From Exophiala sp. HKRS030 (Eukaryota; Ascomycota; Eurotiomycetes; Chaetothyriales; Herpotrichiellaceae): a stretch of DNA of 32,710 bases. Positions within the stretch are counted from its first letter, which is position 1. Every line of letters starts with the position of its first letter. The stretch is from the NCBI GenBank assembly GCA_023897205.1, contig JAHWDD010000043.1:1-32710 (forward strand). Direction: 5' to 3'. The notes under the pieces were generated by a model. The model was given only the letters and a program-made list of their open reading frames with translations. It had not been told where the DNA came from and made no database searches. Positions 21,361 through 29,579 of this stretch are shown piece by piece. The position numbers and the translations under genes were made by a program.

Positions 21361-21448
21361 GTTCGGGGTTGATGGGTGCTGGTATATAGTCTGGAATGAT
21401 CTTTTCGTTGAGATGAAGATAGGTGGGATGGATTCCTGATTCTCCTCT

Positions 21449-21456
21449 CTTTTATA
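21449..21456 (-). promoter_or_regulatory. TATA box of the MDR gene
   Basis: On the minus strand the sequence reads TATAAAAG, ending 89 nt before the ATG at 21360. This is a plausible distance for a fungal core promoter. Confidence 0.5.
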
Positions 21457-22000
21457 TTCCTTCCCGTTATCTTTCTATAAGTGGCTTCTAAGTCTCAGGT
21501 CACAATATCGAGAGCGAGAATATTCAAGGTAAGATCATCACGAGAGCACATCAAACACACGGACTATCAACTGTGGCCTGGGTAATTTCTCGAAGCCATA
21601 CAAAGGAAATAATGCGGAAACAACTTGGGGACGGGACAACTTTGTCCCTCTTCTCCGTCATCTCGGGTTGTCGTCAATGAACATGACTATGCCATGGTCG
21701 GTGCACGGACACAAATGTATCCAAGTTGGTGCCTTCGTGATCTTCCCGTCTTTTTTGCTCTGAGTGGAACATCTAGTGGAACATCTAGTCGAACCACTTG
21801 TGAACTTTCGTCCGTGTGAAGAGAAAAACAAGGGCCGGGGTAGGTGTGTGGGTAATGGTTGCACAAAAACACTCGGTTATAACTGGAATCTACCTGTCAT
21901 AACCCCGTTACCACTCACATATATTCCAGTGATACCTCAATACGCTGCCAAGGCGCCAGTTGTCACATGGAAGACGAACTATGGTCACGGGGTCGGGATC

Positions 22001-22010
22001 CCGTGATCGG
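22001..22010. promoter_or_regulatory. Candidate Zn2Cys6 binding site CCG-N4-CGG
   Basis: CCGTGATCGG is a perfect everted CGG repeat with the same spacer as the site at 5250-5259. It adjoins further CGG triplets at 21989-21996, making a dense cluster of possible contacts. It is 641 bp from the MDR ATG and 598 bp from the SnoaL-like ATG. Confidence 0.4.
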
Positions 22011-22607
22011 GTTAACTCAGCTTTCTTGGCGCGTGGCCCGCACCTCAAACGACCCTTGGTCAGCCGTCCGGGACCAACGATTTGGTGCTAGTAATGCCTA
22101 GTCAAGAATTCCTTCGTGCCTCGTAGCCCCCAGGGGCCTTTGTGTCCCAGGCAGTCCCAAGTTTGGCCAGGAAAGGCTAGGCTTACTAAAGCCCCGATAA
22201 AGCGGGCCGAGTCCAGGCTCTAAACAGCGAACCTAGGCATGTCATGAGAAACCTTAGGGCACCCCAAGACCCTTGAAAACCACTCCAACTCAACTAGCCG
22301 AGGTAACCCTAGCTCCAGATGGAGAGACGACAAACCTCCATCATCATCGTGGCCATCTTTCCGGGGAGCCATTGGGAACGTTGGTTGTAGCTGTTTGCGT
22401 ATCCGCTGTCTCGTTTCTGGTCTTTGGCCTCACCTCCGTCTCCCCGTAAGAGTGCTTAGGGCATCGTACCCTCTCATCAAGCGTACTTTTAAGATCCGAT
22501 CCTGCTCTCCGATCGACAACCTCACCAAGCTTCATCATCACCTTCTTGCGGAAACTCGTCTGCGTCCAAGGCCAGACCTCCCTTGATACCTTCCTCGACA
22601 CAACACC

Positions 22608-23219
22608 ATGTCGACCAATGAAACAAGCAGCCCCTGGCCGGGCTCAATCGTGCCCGAGCAGACGCAGAAATTTCTCCAAAGATTCTTCACCCTGCTGGAC
22701 GCCGACGACGCTTCCAAAGCCGAAGACTATGGACAACTGTTCTCCGAGGACGCCTCGTACTATGTGTCTGGGATTTCCGAAATCCAGGGCCGAAAAGGTA
22801 AGCGATCAGCCAGCAAGAAATCGACACATCCAATATCTCCTCAACCCGCTTACCCATAGTCCCCACAACAGCATTACAAGATCAACGCGTCTGGGCGTGG
22901 AAGTCATGGCCAGGCTTGCGCCATGAGATCAAGAGTCTGTACAAGGCCGATGAGGAAGGCCTGGATATTGTCGCTGTAGGCAAATTCGGCATCCGCGACG
23001 GAGATGGCAAGATGGTCGGCGGCGGATCGGCGGCCAATTTCAAGCTTGTGAAAATCGATGGCAATTTGTTCATCCAAGGTCTCGAGATCTTCTCGGTACA
23101 TCGACCTCGCTCCTATCAATCTGTGTCATCATTTACTGTCGTGTATATTTGCTAACACAGATAATCTCTCCTCGACACAGGACCCGAGTCCTCTCACGAA
23201 GCTGCTTCCGCCTGCCTGA
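22608..23219 (+). CDS. SnoaL-like (NTF2-fold) small protein
   Basis: Three exons, 22608-22797, 22872-23095 and 23181-23219, give 150 aa. The order is an N-terminal helix with FLQRFFTLLDADD, then YGQLFSEDASYYV, then GLRHEIKSLYK, DIVAVGKFGIRDGDGK and a final strand NFKLVKIDGNLFIQGLEIF. This is the helix-then-curved-sheet layout of NTF2/SnoaL-like proteins. Family members are cyclases, hydroxylases, dehydratases or isomerases of aromatic polyketides, so the exact reaction is open. The last exon encodes only twelve residues (DPSPLTKLLPPA), and reading through would also give a plausible tail, so the C-terminus is less certain. It is the second NTF2-fold protein of the cluster. Confidence 0.82.
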
Positions 23220-24091
23220 AGTCGAACCTTGTGATTTCATCGGATGGAAATCTCTCGGGCTTCTTCATGCTTCAAATGCACTTCTAGTCTGCGGTGGTAT
23301 ATCATTTGTGGTATGACAGTTTGAAGGTCGTCTACTGCGGATGGTAGACATGGGATCGGCCGTGATGGAATCTTTATTCATGAGGGCAATATGCTCAACA
23401 GGCCTCCACGTATATCATCATTCCACTTCGCATACGTTGCTGTATTCTGATCTGTGCTATAACGAGAACTATGAGAGACACACCTATGAAACAGAAGAGC
23501 CCCATTCTTGCTGATCTCATTTCGATGGCCGCCCACATTTCTTGGTAATCATTTTATCGATCTCTGATAGAGCCTAACTCTATGGTGAACCTCATCCTGA
23601 CACCATTAGTGGCCCTCGTCCTTGGACTGCAGATTTCCCCAGGCACCCGCAGAATCAATTTGTGCTAGAAACATGCCATGTGACCGGCATTCTCCTACAT
23701 ACCCCATACTATTCGCGTAAAGGTAGGGGAAAGGACGGCACCGGAAGCCATAGTCTTCTAGGCCGGCCTGGGCTGTCACTGACAAGGTTCGTCTTAGTTG
23801 AATGTTCGTGACAGTGGCTGGTCGTCGCACGAAAAAATCCCCACAACTAGGAAAAGAAGCTTGTGTTGGAAGCGCCCTCTGTACTGACAGCGCTAAAAAG
23901 GACCCAAGTCCATGGGTGGGAGACGAAGATGCCGTTGTAGTTTCCAGATCGAAGTCTCCTTCGGCCCTTTGCGTCTCGAGATAGTCTGACCAAAGTCTCA
24001 GACTTGAAACCCCTAGGTATAAAACCATTACTGATATTGGTTTCTGCAACACCGGCGTGGAAGCAAAGGAGCCGAAAGCGGCCGTACAACA
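23220..24091. promoter_or_regulatory. Intergenic / promoter of the third SDR
   Basis: About 870 bases. The proximal end has a TATA box at 24018-24024. A 148-codon antisense frame (23606-24052) has no domain and is not called. The rest shows nothing that I can support. Confidence 0.45.
24018..24024 (+). promoter_or_regulatory. TATA box of the third SDR
   Basis: TATAAAA lies 68 nt before the ATG at 24092, a good position for a core promoter element. Confidence 0.5.
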
Positions 24092-24865
24092 ATGCCCGTC
24101 ACCACCTCTCCGGGCCTGGACGGGCTTGTTGCTCTCATCTCAGGCTCGTCAGCGGGCATTGGAGCGGCGATCGCACGCGACTTGTCCGCTCGCGGCGCCA
24201 GAGTCGTGGTGAATTATCCATTCTCGAGTCTGAGGGCAGAAGCAGAGCAAGTCCTATCGAGTCTGAATAACCCTGGCATCATGGTCGAGGCCGACATGTC
24301 CACCGTGGACGGACCAGCCAAACTCGTCAACGAAACCATCAAACACTTCGGCCGGCTGGATATTCTGGTCAACAACGCCGCTATCATCAACTTCTTCAAC
24401 CTCGACGAGGTCACTCTTGACGCGTGGGAAAAGATTGTCAACACAAATTCCAGGGGCGTCTTGCTGTTGACGCAGGCCGCCGCGCCGCGCCTGACGCCCG
24501 ATAGAGGGCGAATCATTGTCATGGTCAGCGCCGCAAGTCGATATGCACCGCCTGGCCAGACGCTTTACGCAGGGACCAAAGGGATGGTGGAAAGCTTTGC
24601 TCGTGTCTGGGCCAAGGAGCTACCTCCAAAGTATGGCTGCACAGTGAACTCCATCAGTCCAGGGGCAACCCGGACTCCTGGTTTGTTAAGCGCCCCCAAG
24701 GGTCTGGAACCGCACCTGGAGGCGTCTTATCAGCAGACACCAGTCGCTCAGAGAGCCGGCGACCCGGGCGAAATTGCTTACGCGGTCGGCATGTTGTGTG
24801 AAGAGCCTGCGAGATGGATCAATGGAACGCACGTCTCGGTGACGGGAGGGCTCTATGTCGACTAA
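24092..24865 (+). CDS. Short-chain dehydrogenase/reductase (SDR), third, ketoreductase-like
   Basis: Intronless, 257 aa. The sequence has SGSSAGIG at 17-24, DM at 68-69, NNAA at 94-97, Ser146 and YAGTK at 159-163, then the closing HVSVTGGLYVD. This is the canonical architecture of 3-oxoacyl-ACP-reductase-like SDRs, the wider group that includes versicolorin and naphthol reductases. A role in reducing a polycyclic aromatic ketone fits the neighbourhood but is inferred. Unlike the other two SDRs of the cluster it has no intron. It ends 159 bp from the convergent NmrA-family gene. Confidence 0.92.
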   Translation: MPVTTSPGLDGLVALISGSSAGIGAAIARDLSARGARVVVNYPFSSLRAEAEQVLSSLNNPGIMVEADMSTVDGPAKLVNETIKHFGRLDILVNNAAIINFFNLDEVTLDAWEKIVNTNSRGVLLLTQAAAPRLTPDRGRIIVMVSAASRYAPPGQTLYAGTKGMVESFARVWAKELPPKYGCTVNSISPGATRTPGLLSAPKGLEPHLEASYQQTPVAQRAGDPGEIAYAVGMLCEEPARWINGTHVSVTGGLYVD

Positions 24866-24882
24866 TCGACTCCAACACGGGT

Positions 24883-24965
24883 GTGTACATATATGTTTAC
24901 GCACAGAAATGGAACGGTGCATGGTATGAATATATAAACGAATATGAATATATGTATGTATGCGT
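24883..24965. repeat. AT-rich TATA/TATG low-complexity stretch
   Basis: Repeated tat/atg units (gaatatataaacgaatatg type) lie just after the SDR stop. It is probably part of the 3' untranslated region or convergent terminator. Confidence 0.6.
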
Positions 24966-25024
24966 CCAATTGTACTTACGACAGTCCTCTAACGTTGAGA
25001 ACTCTCCATGACAGTCTCCATCTG

Positions 25025-26046
25025 TCAAGGATCAGCAGTGAGTTTCGCCGTGGCGGCGTAGAGATGCGGGAGATCTTCCAGCGGATGTTTGGAACAAAGC
25101 GTCCTCAAACTCTGGGGGCGAAAATTGGGGAATCGCTTGTTGTCCGACCCGCGCATCAAGGTCTGTCCGTTAATGGTGAAGTAGTTGTAGGCCAGGCCCA
25201 GCCAGGTGAAGGGCTCGTTGGGCCGAGCAGCTCGTGCGGCCGTCAATTGCTTCCCGAGCTCTTCCAGCGATCCCAATCGTTCATACCCAAACTTCGTTCC
25301 GTAGACCTCTTCCAATGTTTGGCCGAGCTGTTTGGCAGACTTCGTGTCTCCGATGACTAGAAACGAAAGTCAGCCAGAGGACCTTCCAGCCGGAGCGCGA
25401 TGCCGGTACAAGTCGACTTACCTCGGAGCACTCCCACGGCGGTCGAGTCCAGCACGGCCTCGGCAACAAATTCAGCCGTGTTGTCCATCGAGGTCATCTC
25501 CCAGATCTCGTCACCCGTGCCCCAGTACCGGATCGTCTTCGAGTCGACATTCAATAGGCCGATGTAGCCGGACAGGACAGCTTGATGGAACGCTCCGTTC
25601 AAGATATGCACAGCTTTGATCTTCCCGGACCTCTCCTCCTTCCGCAAATGCTCCATAATCTCGAGCTGGCAGTCCTTGTGAGGCAGTTCGCCCAGCGACA
25701 GATTTCTGAAATCAAAGGAAAAGTCCGAGGCAAAGTACCGCTGAACCTTTTCGGCGACACAGGCCTCGATCAGAATCTTCTGCCCACCGATCATCAGGGC
25801 ATCGTCCCCCAGATAGCAACACACGCAGGTCGAAGCACCCCTGAGCGTATTGCGCAAGGCCGTGCTGTCGTTCGCCCCAGCTTTGCAGATTTTGACTCTG
25901 GGGTTCTCGGAGAGATCTTTGGGGACCTTGGCAGGATTGCGACAGATGCCCACAACCTCGACGCCGGGCGTGCGCAACAGCTGCGTGGCTAGCAGTAGGG
26001 CCAGACGACTGCTGATCCCGGCGATTGCAACGCGCGACGAAGCCAT
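25025..26046 (-). CDS. NmrA-family NAD(P)-binding protein
   Basis: Two exons, 26046-25422 and 25356-25025, with a 65-nt intron, give 318 aa. The fold is shown by an N-terminal VAIAGISSRLALLLATQLLR strand-turn-helix, GVEVVGICRNPAKVP, CVCCYLGDDALM, RYFASDFSFDF, IRYWGTGDE and the C-terminal LGLAYNYFTINGQTL. These blocks match fungal NmrA/isoflavone-reductase-like proteins. The glycine-rich loop is degenerate: the usual GxxGxxG is reduced to GISSRLA. Cofactor binding is therefore uncertain, and the protein may be a redox sensor or a weak reductase. NmrA-like enzymes (AflX) assist DUF4243 enzymes in anthraquinone-to-xanthone conversion, and this is the likely link. It is the last convincing gene before the gene-poor flank. 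Confidence 0.88.
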
Positions 26047-26700
26047 TGTAGTTCAATAGATTATAAGACACAAGAGCTCTCGAGAGATGGGCTCGTCAGC
26101 GATGAGAAGAAAAAGATGGTATGAGAATACATCGTCCATCACCCTCGCTCACCGGCGGGTCATAATTATACCCAGGTCACTGCAGACGCGGAAGCTCCAC
26201 TGCCACGAGATGCAGAGGTCGGATGTATGCATGATTTTCTCAGACCCTACACCAATAGGGGCGAGTCCAAGAGTGGAATTCGGGATACAGCCGGGACCCG
26301 GTTGACCGTGTGTACATAATGCCGACCCCGTGATCCTGGGTGCTGCAGATTCAGGTCGCCTAGTCGTCCACGCCCATGACCAGGGCAGCGGTCCTCGAGT
26401 GGATAGGAGATATTGCTTTTTGTTTACGAACACTCCGGAACAGATCCTGATGAGTTCGTGTCGATGGGTGTGAGGAGATGGCCATCCTTCTTCAAGTTAT
26501 TCCGCTCCTGTCGCATCTGCCAGTCGATCCTCTCCTCGTCCCGCGCAACTTTGGTCGAGTTCACAGCTTTCACGCTGATTTGTACCGCGTCCTCCTCGCA
26601 ATCCTTTCGCCACAACAGCTCGACCTATCACTACTCCTCCTCCTGTTCTATCGTCCCCTATCCGACCACCCTTCAGCTAACTCAATGATTTTATAGGCCC
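26047..26700. promoter_or_regulatory. Upstream region of the NmrA-family gene
   Basis: About 650 bases with no domain-bearing frame. The sequence CCGTGATCC at 26328-26336 keeps the left half and spacer of the cluster motif about 280 bp upstream of the gene. Base composition starts to become richer in A and T to the right of this point. Confidence 0.35.
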
Positions 26701-27054
26701 GCACGCTAACATTAGCCAGGAAGATTCGGTTTATGATTTTGCATTCGAGCGTCCCGCGCTATCTAGTGAAGAAGACAATGAACAGCCTCTCTCAGACCTC
26801 CAGCATACAGTAGATAAGCTTTTTGCTTTTTTCCAGGGCGACGTACGCAGTTGCACCGAAGCGCAGCACGCTTCTGGATCGTCCATATCTGTTTGCAGCA
26901 ATTCCGCATGGACGTCCTTCACAGTATCAAATCCGAGATTCGGGAAGATGAGCGAGAGGAGGCTTTGAGAGGACTCAACCTCTTATGCTTCGAATACTTC
27001 CAAGACATCCTGACGAACGACGTGTATCTCATCTCTGGAAATTGATGCGACTTC
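26701..27054 (+). pseudogene. Broken coding remnant, unrecognised
   Basis: Two plus-strand frames carry protein-like sequence over the same stretch. One runs from about 26707 (SQEDSVYDFAFERPALSSEEDNE type, acidic) and stops in the 26960s. The other, in 26878-27045, reads EDEREEALRGLNLLCFEYFQDI and stops at 27045. The switch of frame suggests an old frameshift. No family is recognised, and neither frame has a good start. Confidence 0.3.
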
Positions 27055-27301
27055 AAGCAACCCACCCACCTTGGTCACTTTCTCGAATAGTCTCTTCGCC
27101 AGTATCATTTCTATTGCACGACACTTGTGTTTATGTTTTAACACCAGTCAAGAGATATTCTTATAATTCGAGTCCTTTTATTAAGAGTAACACTCTTGTA
27201 ACCTAACTCGAAGCCCGCAGGCCACGGATACCACTTATGTGCCATATCCGTTTTATTCTCTCCTCTTTCATCAGCCTGCCAAATCGCACAGGCTCATATT
27301 G

Positions 27302-27754
27302 AAGCGGCCTACCTCGCTCTGAATAGCACGAACGTTTCTGCATTGTTCATCAATAGGCAACCTTCAATCTGTTCAGTCTCGGATGCACGACCAATGCAAA
27401 CGGCGTGAACGGGAGTTGCAGCAGCACATGGTTTTGAGGTATGGGAACGATCGCTAAGTCAGGTCTGCGCGTTAGGAGAAACAGCGATTCAGATATGTTG
27501 ACGGGGCCGTCGAAGATAACCAGAGAGCATAGCGGTGCTCCAGCTCAATGCGTCGGGGGCCGTCGCACTTTGCGGGTATGCTCGAGGAGAAGAAAGTGCA
27601 GCTTCTCGCTAGAGCTGCGCACGCCGATGAGAGGAGGGGGATTGCGATTCCGGCTGTACAGTATCATGGTCAAAAGGTACGGAATGTTTTGCTCTTTAGT
27701 TGTTTCGTCAGAACGATCAGAACTTTATCGCTCCAACAGAAAATTCTCCCTTGA
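27302..27754 (+). pseudogene. Degenerate gene fragment with Gln-to-stop-type codons
   Basis: From 27383 to 27754 one plus-strand frame reads like a charged, partly helical protein (CKRRERELQQH, then LEEKKVQLLARAAHADERRG). It is broken by TAA at 27455, TAG at 27473 and TAG at 27530. Each stop differs from a Gln codon by one C-to-T change, as expected of repeat-induced point mutation or simple decay. A second phase upstream (27302-27409) reads IEAAYLALNSTNVSALF, so a frameshift is also likely. The family is not recognised. Confidence 0.4.
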
Positions 27755-29141
27755 CCCGGTCGCAGATCTGCGGCTGATATAAGCTGTGGCGGGAATGGCG
27801 GCCTGCGCGAATACTAGTTTGTTGTCGAACTGGCACCAGCAGTAGCTTCGAATTAAATCTCAAACTGGGAAAGAAGCGAAAGGTCGCCGGTATGGGACAG
27901 CATTGAAGCACCAGCAATTCATCCTCCGTATTCCGATAGCTTTGTGAAAGCCCCCGGGGTTCCGTGCAGCCATCCCAAGGACTCGTCAATATCTGGGTGT
28001 AGCAAGAAATGCCGGGCCAATACATTGCATGTGTTACGGAATCTTTCGGTATACGCGTGGTATTGGAAATACGATAGGAAGATCCCTCACCTTCGTTTGG
28101 GATAAATTAGTAAGACTACTACAAACCAAGTTTAGCTCTGTCCGCTAATATCTTAGCCTCTCCGGGGATAAAGTCACAATGTGTCCGTACAAGGGGGAAG
28201 AGTTAAGAATATGAGATTATGCTCAGGCTCGAGATGTTTTCCATTGATTCGTTATATTCATCTTCACAAACATGGCTCCCATGCTGCACATATATATATA
28301 CCCTCTCAGAGGGAGATTCCGCAGGTTGCAAATGCATTAACAATGATGACCAAGAAATGACTAATCCTTCTCCTTGTTATCTCCCACATCGGAAGGTATC
28401 TAGACTAAATCTTCAACAGGAAGGCGGTTTCGGGAGCTCTGTATCTGAAATGTACTGTACTGTATTTGCACTTCACAAAGCTAGTCAAGCCAATGCACTT
28501 CCAATTCATTTGTCACTAGAGTCCCTGAGTTATTGGCCGTGATTGGTTCGGCCGATGCATAGAAGACCATAAAAGAGGTCACAAGATTAGTCCCAAAAGT
28601 AAGTACAAGAGCCACGGCTTATTGGGGTGAAATAAATGCCATCGTAGTCAGGATTGAATGAGATCAACGACGGAAATCCTCGGGAAAGCGAACCAAATCC
28701 TCTAGAAAGTGTGGTAGACGATGAAACGCTGATATCGCTCGACGGGTCTCAATTGGTTAACCTGATCCTGCACACGAAAACCAGTGGGTTGCGGGTCTTG
28801 AGGTTGGTCGTGATCAGCAAAGAGAAAAGTGGAAGATCGTTGAACCACCTCTCCGTTATGTCCGACTTGTGCCCTCCACAGGCAGTCATGGCCGCCAGCC
28901 AAAGACCCCGACTCCACGCACCTATACAGTACCAATCCCACGCCTCAACCGACTCTCTCGTCAAATTTAATTGAACAGAATTTCTGCCTCCTTGCCTGCC
29001 ACGATCAACGGCAGTAGCTCGTGTCCTCAGCTTACAGTCCTGGATGGGCTTCGCTAGAACCTAAAGAGGGACTACAGTATCTAGGGGCGTGAACGTTAGT
29101 GATGAAAAATCCGATCATGCCCGTGTAACCTGGTCCCAACC
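27755..29141. other. Gene-poor AT-richer flank
   Basis: About 1.4 kb with only short frames on both strands, none with a domain or a usable start (the longest, 28654-28974, begins at a TTG). It contains one arm of an inverted repeat (28293-28419). Nothing else is supported. Confidence 0.4.
28293..28419 (+). repeat. 127-bp inverted repeat, left arm
   Basis: This stretch matches the reverse complement of 32584-32710 over its whole length at close to 90% identity by eye. It includes a long run around the shared block atgatgaccaagaaatgac. It starts in a TATATA tract followed by the small palindrome ccctctcagaggg. The two arms are about 4.2 kb apart. Confidence 0.88.
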
Positions 29142-29579
29142 ATAGTTGATAGGTTGACCGTCGTTAGGCGTGATACTGATCACAATCTCATCGGCAGAAT
29201 AGTGTGAGAACGCCCCGTTCCCAGCTAGGCAAGATAGAGTTGTCCCTCAAAAGAGACGTGCCATACTGCCCATTGTATAGACTTCCGTCTTTCGCGATTT
29301 TAACATCCAGTTTGCTTCCCATTGGTCAGTGAAGTGCTTTGCAACCACTTGCGCTGCGTTTATAACATTGTCAATTCGAAGTGCTGGAAGTATTTTGAAC
29401 CGTCGAATATCGACCAGAATGTTTATGGCGTCATGAATGGGTATCGGTGCAGACGGATGTGGAGTAGGCGGAACTCTCCCCAGCTCTGAAATAGCATCGT
29501 AGAGAGGATCTTTGAAAGTCACCGTAGGGGGACACCATTGGTCTGTACTCCACTGAACTCGGAAGAAAGGCGATTCCAT
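29111..29579 (-). pseudogene. Broken copy of the left-edge unrecognised gene
   Basis: On the minus strand an ATG at 29579 opens 110 codons that correspond to the left-edge protein (WCPPTVTFKD, DAINILVDIR). They end at a TGA at 29247-29249. The same frame then continues without further stops through SADEIVISITP to a TGA near 29111. A single stop codon therefore interrupts an otherwise preserved frame, while the left copy is open at the matching place. The function is not recognised. Confidence 0.5.
29142..29538. repeat. 397-bp direct repeat, right copy
   Basis: This is the second copy of the sequence at 2-398, in the same orientation and with no net insertion or deletion. Together the two copies bracket all thirteen cluster genes. 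Confidence 0.9.

Larger units (their letters stand above)
21361..22607. promoter_or_regulatory. Long divergent promoter region, MDR enzyme / SnoaL-like protein
   Basis: About 1.25 kb, the longest gap inside the cluster. It contains a TATA box for the MDR gene, a 13-bp tandem duplication near 21766-21791 (gtggaacatctag type), and a G/C-dense block at 21987-22011 with a GGGATCCC palindrome followed directly by a perfect CCG-N4-CGG site. No domain-bearing frame is present. Confidence 0.5.

Noticed and set aside
23606..24052. A 148-codon minus-strand frame upstream of the third SDR
   Set aside because: No family motif, and it covers the TATA box and leader of the SDR on the opposite strand.
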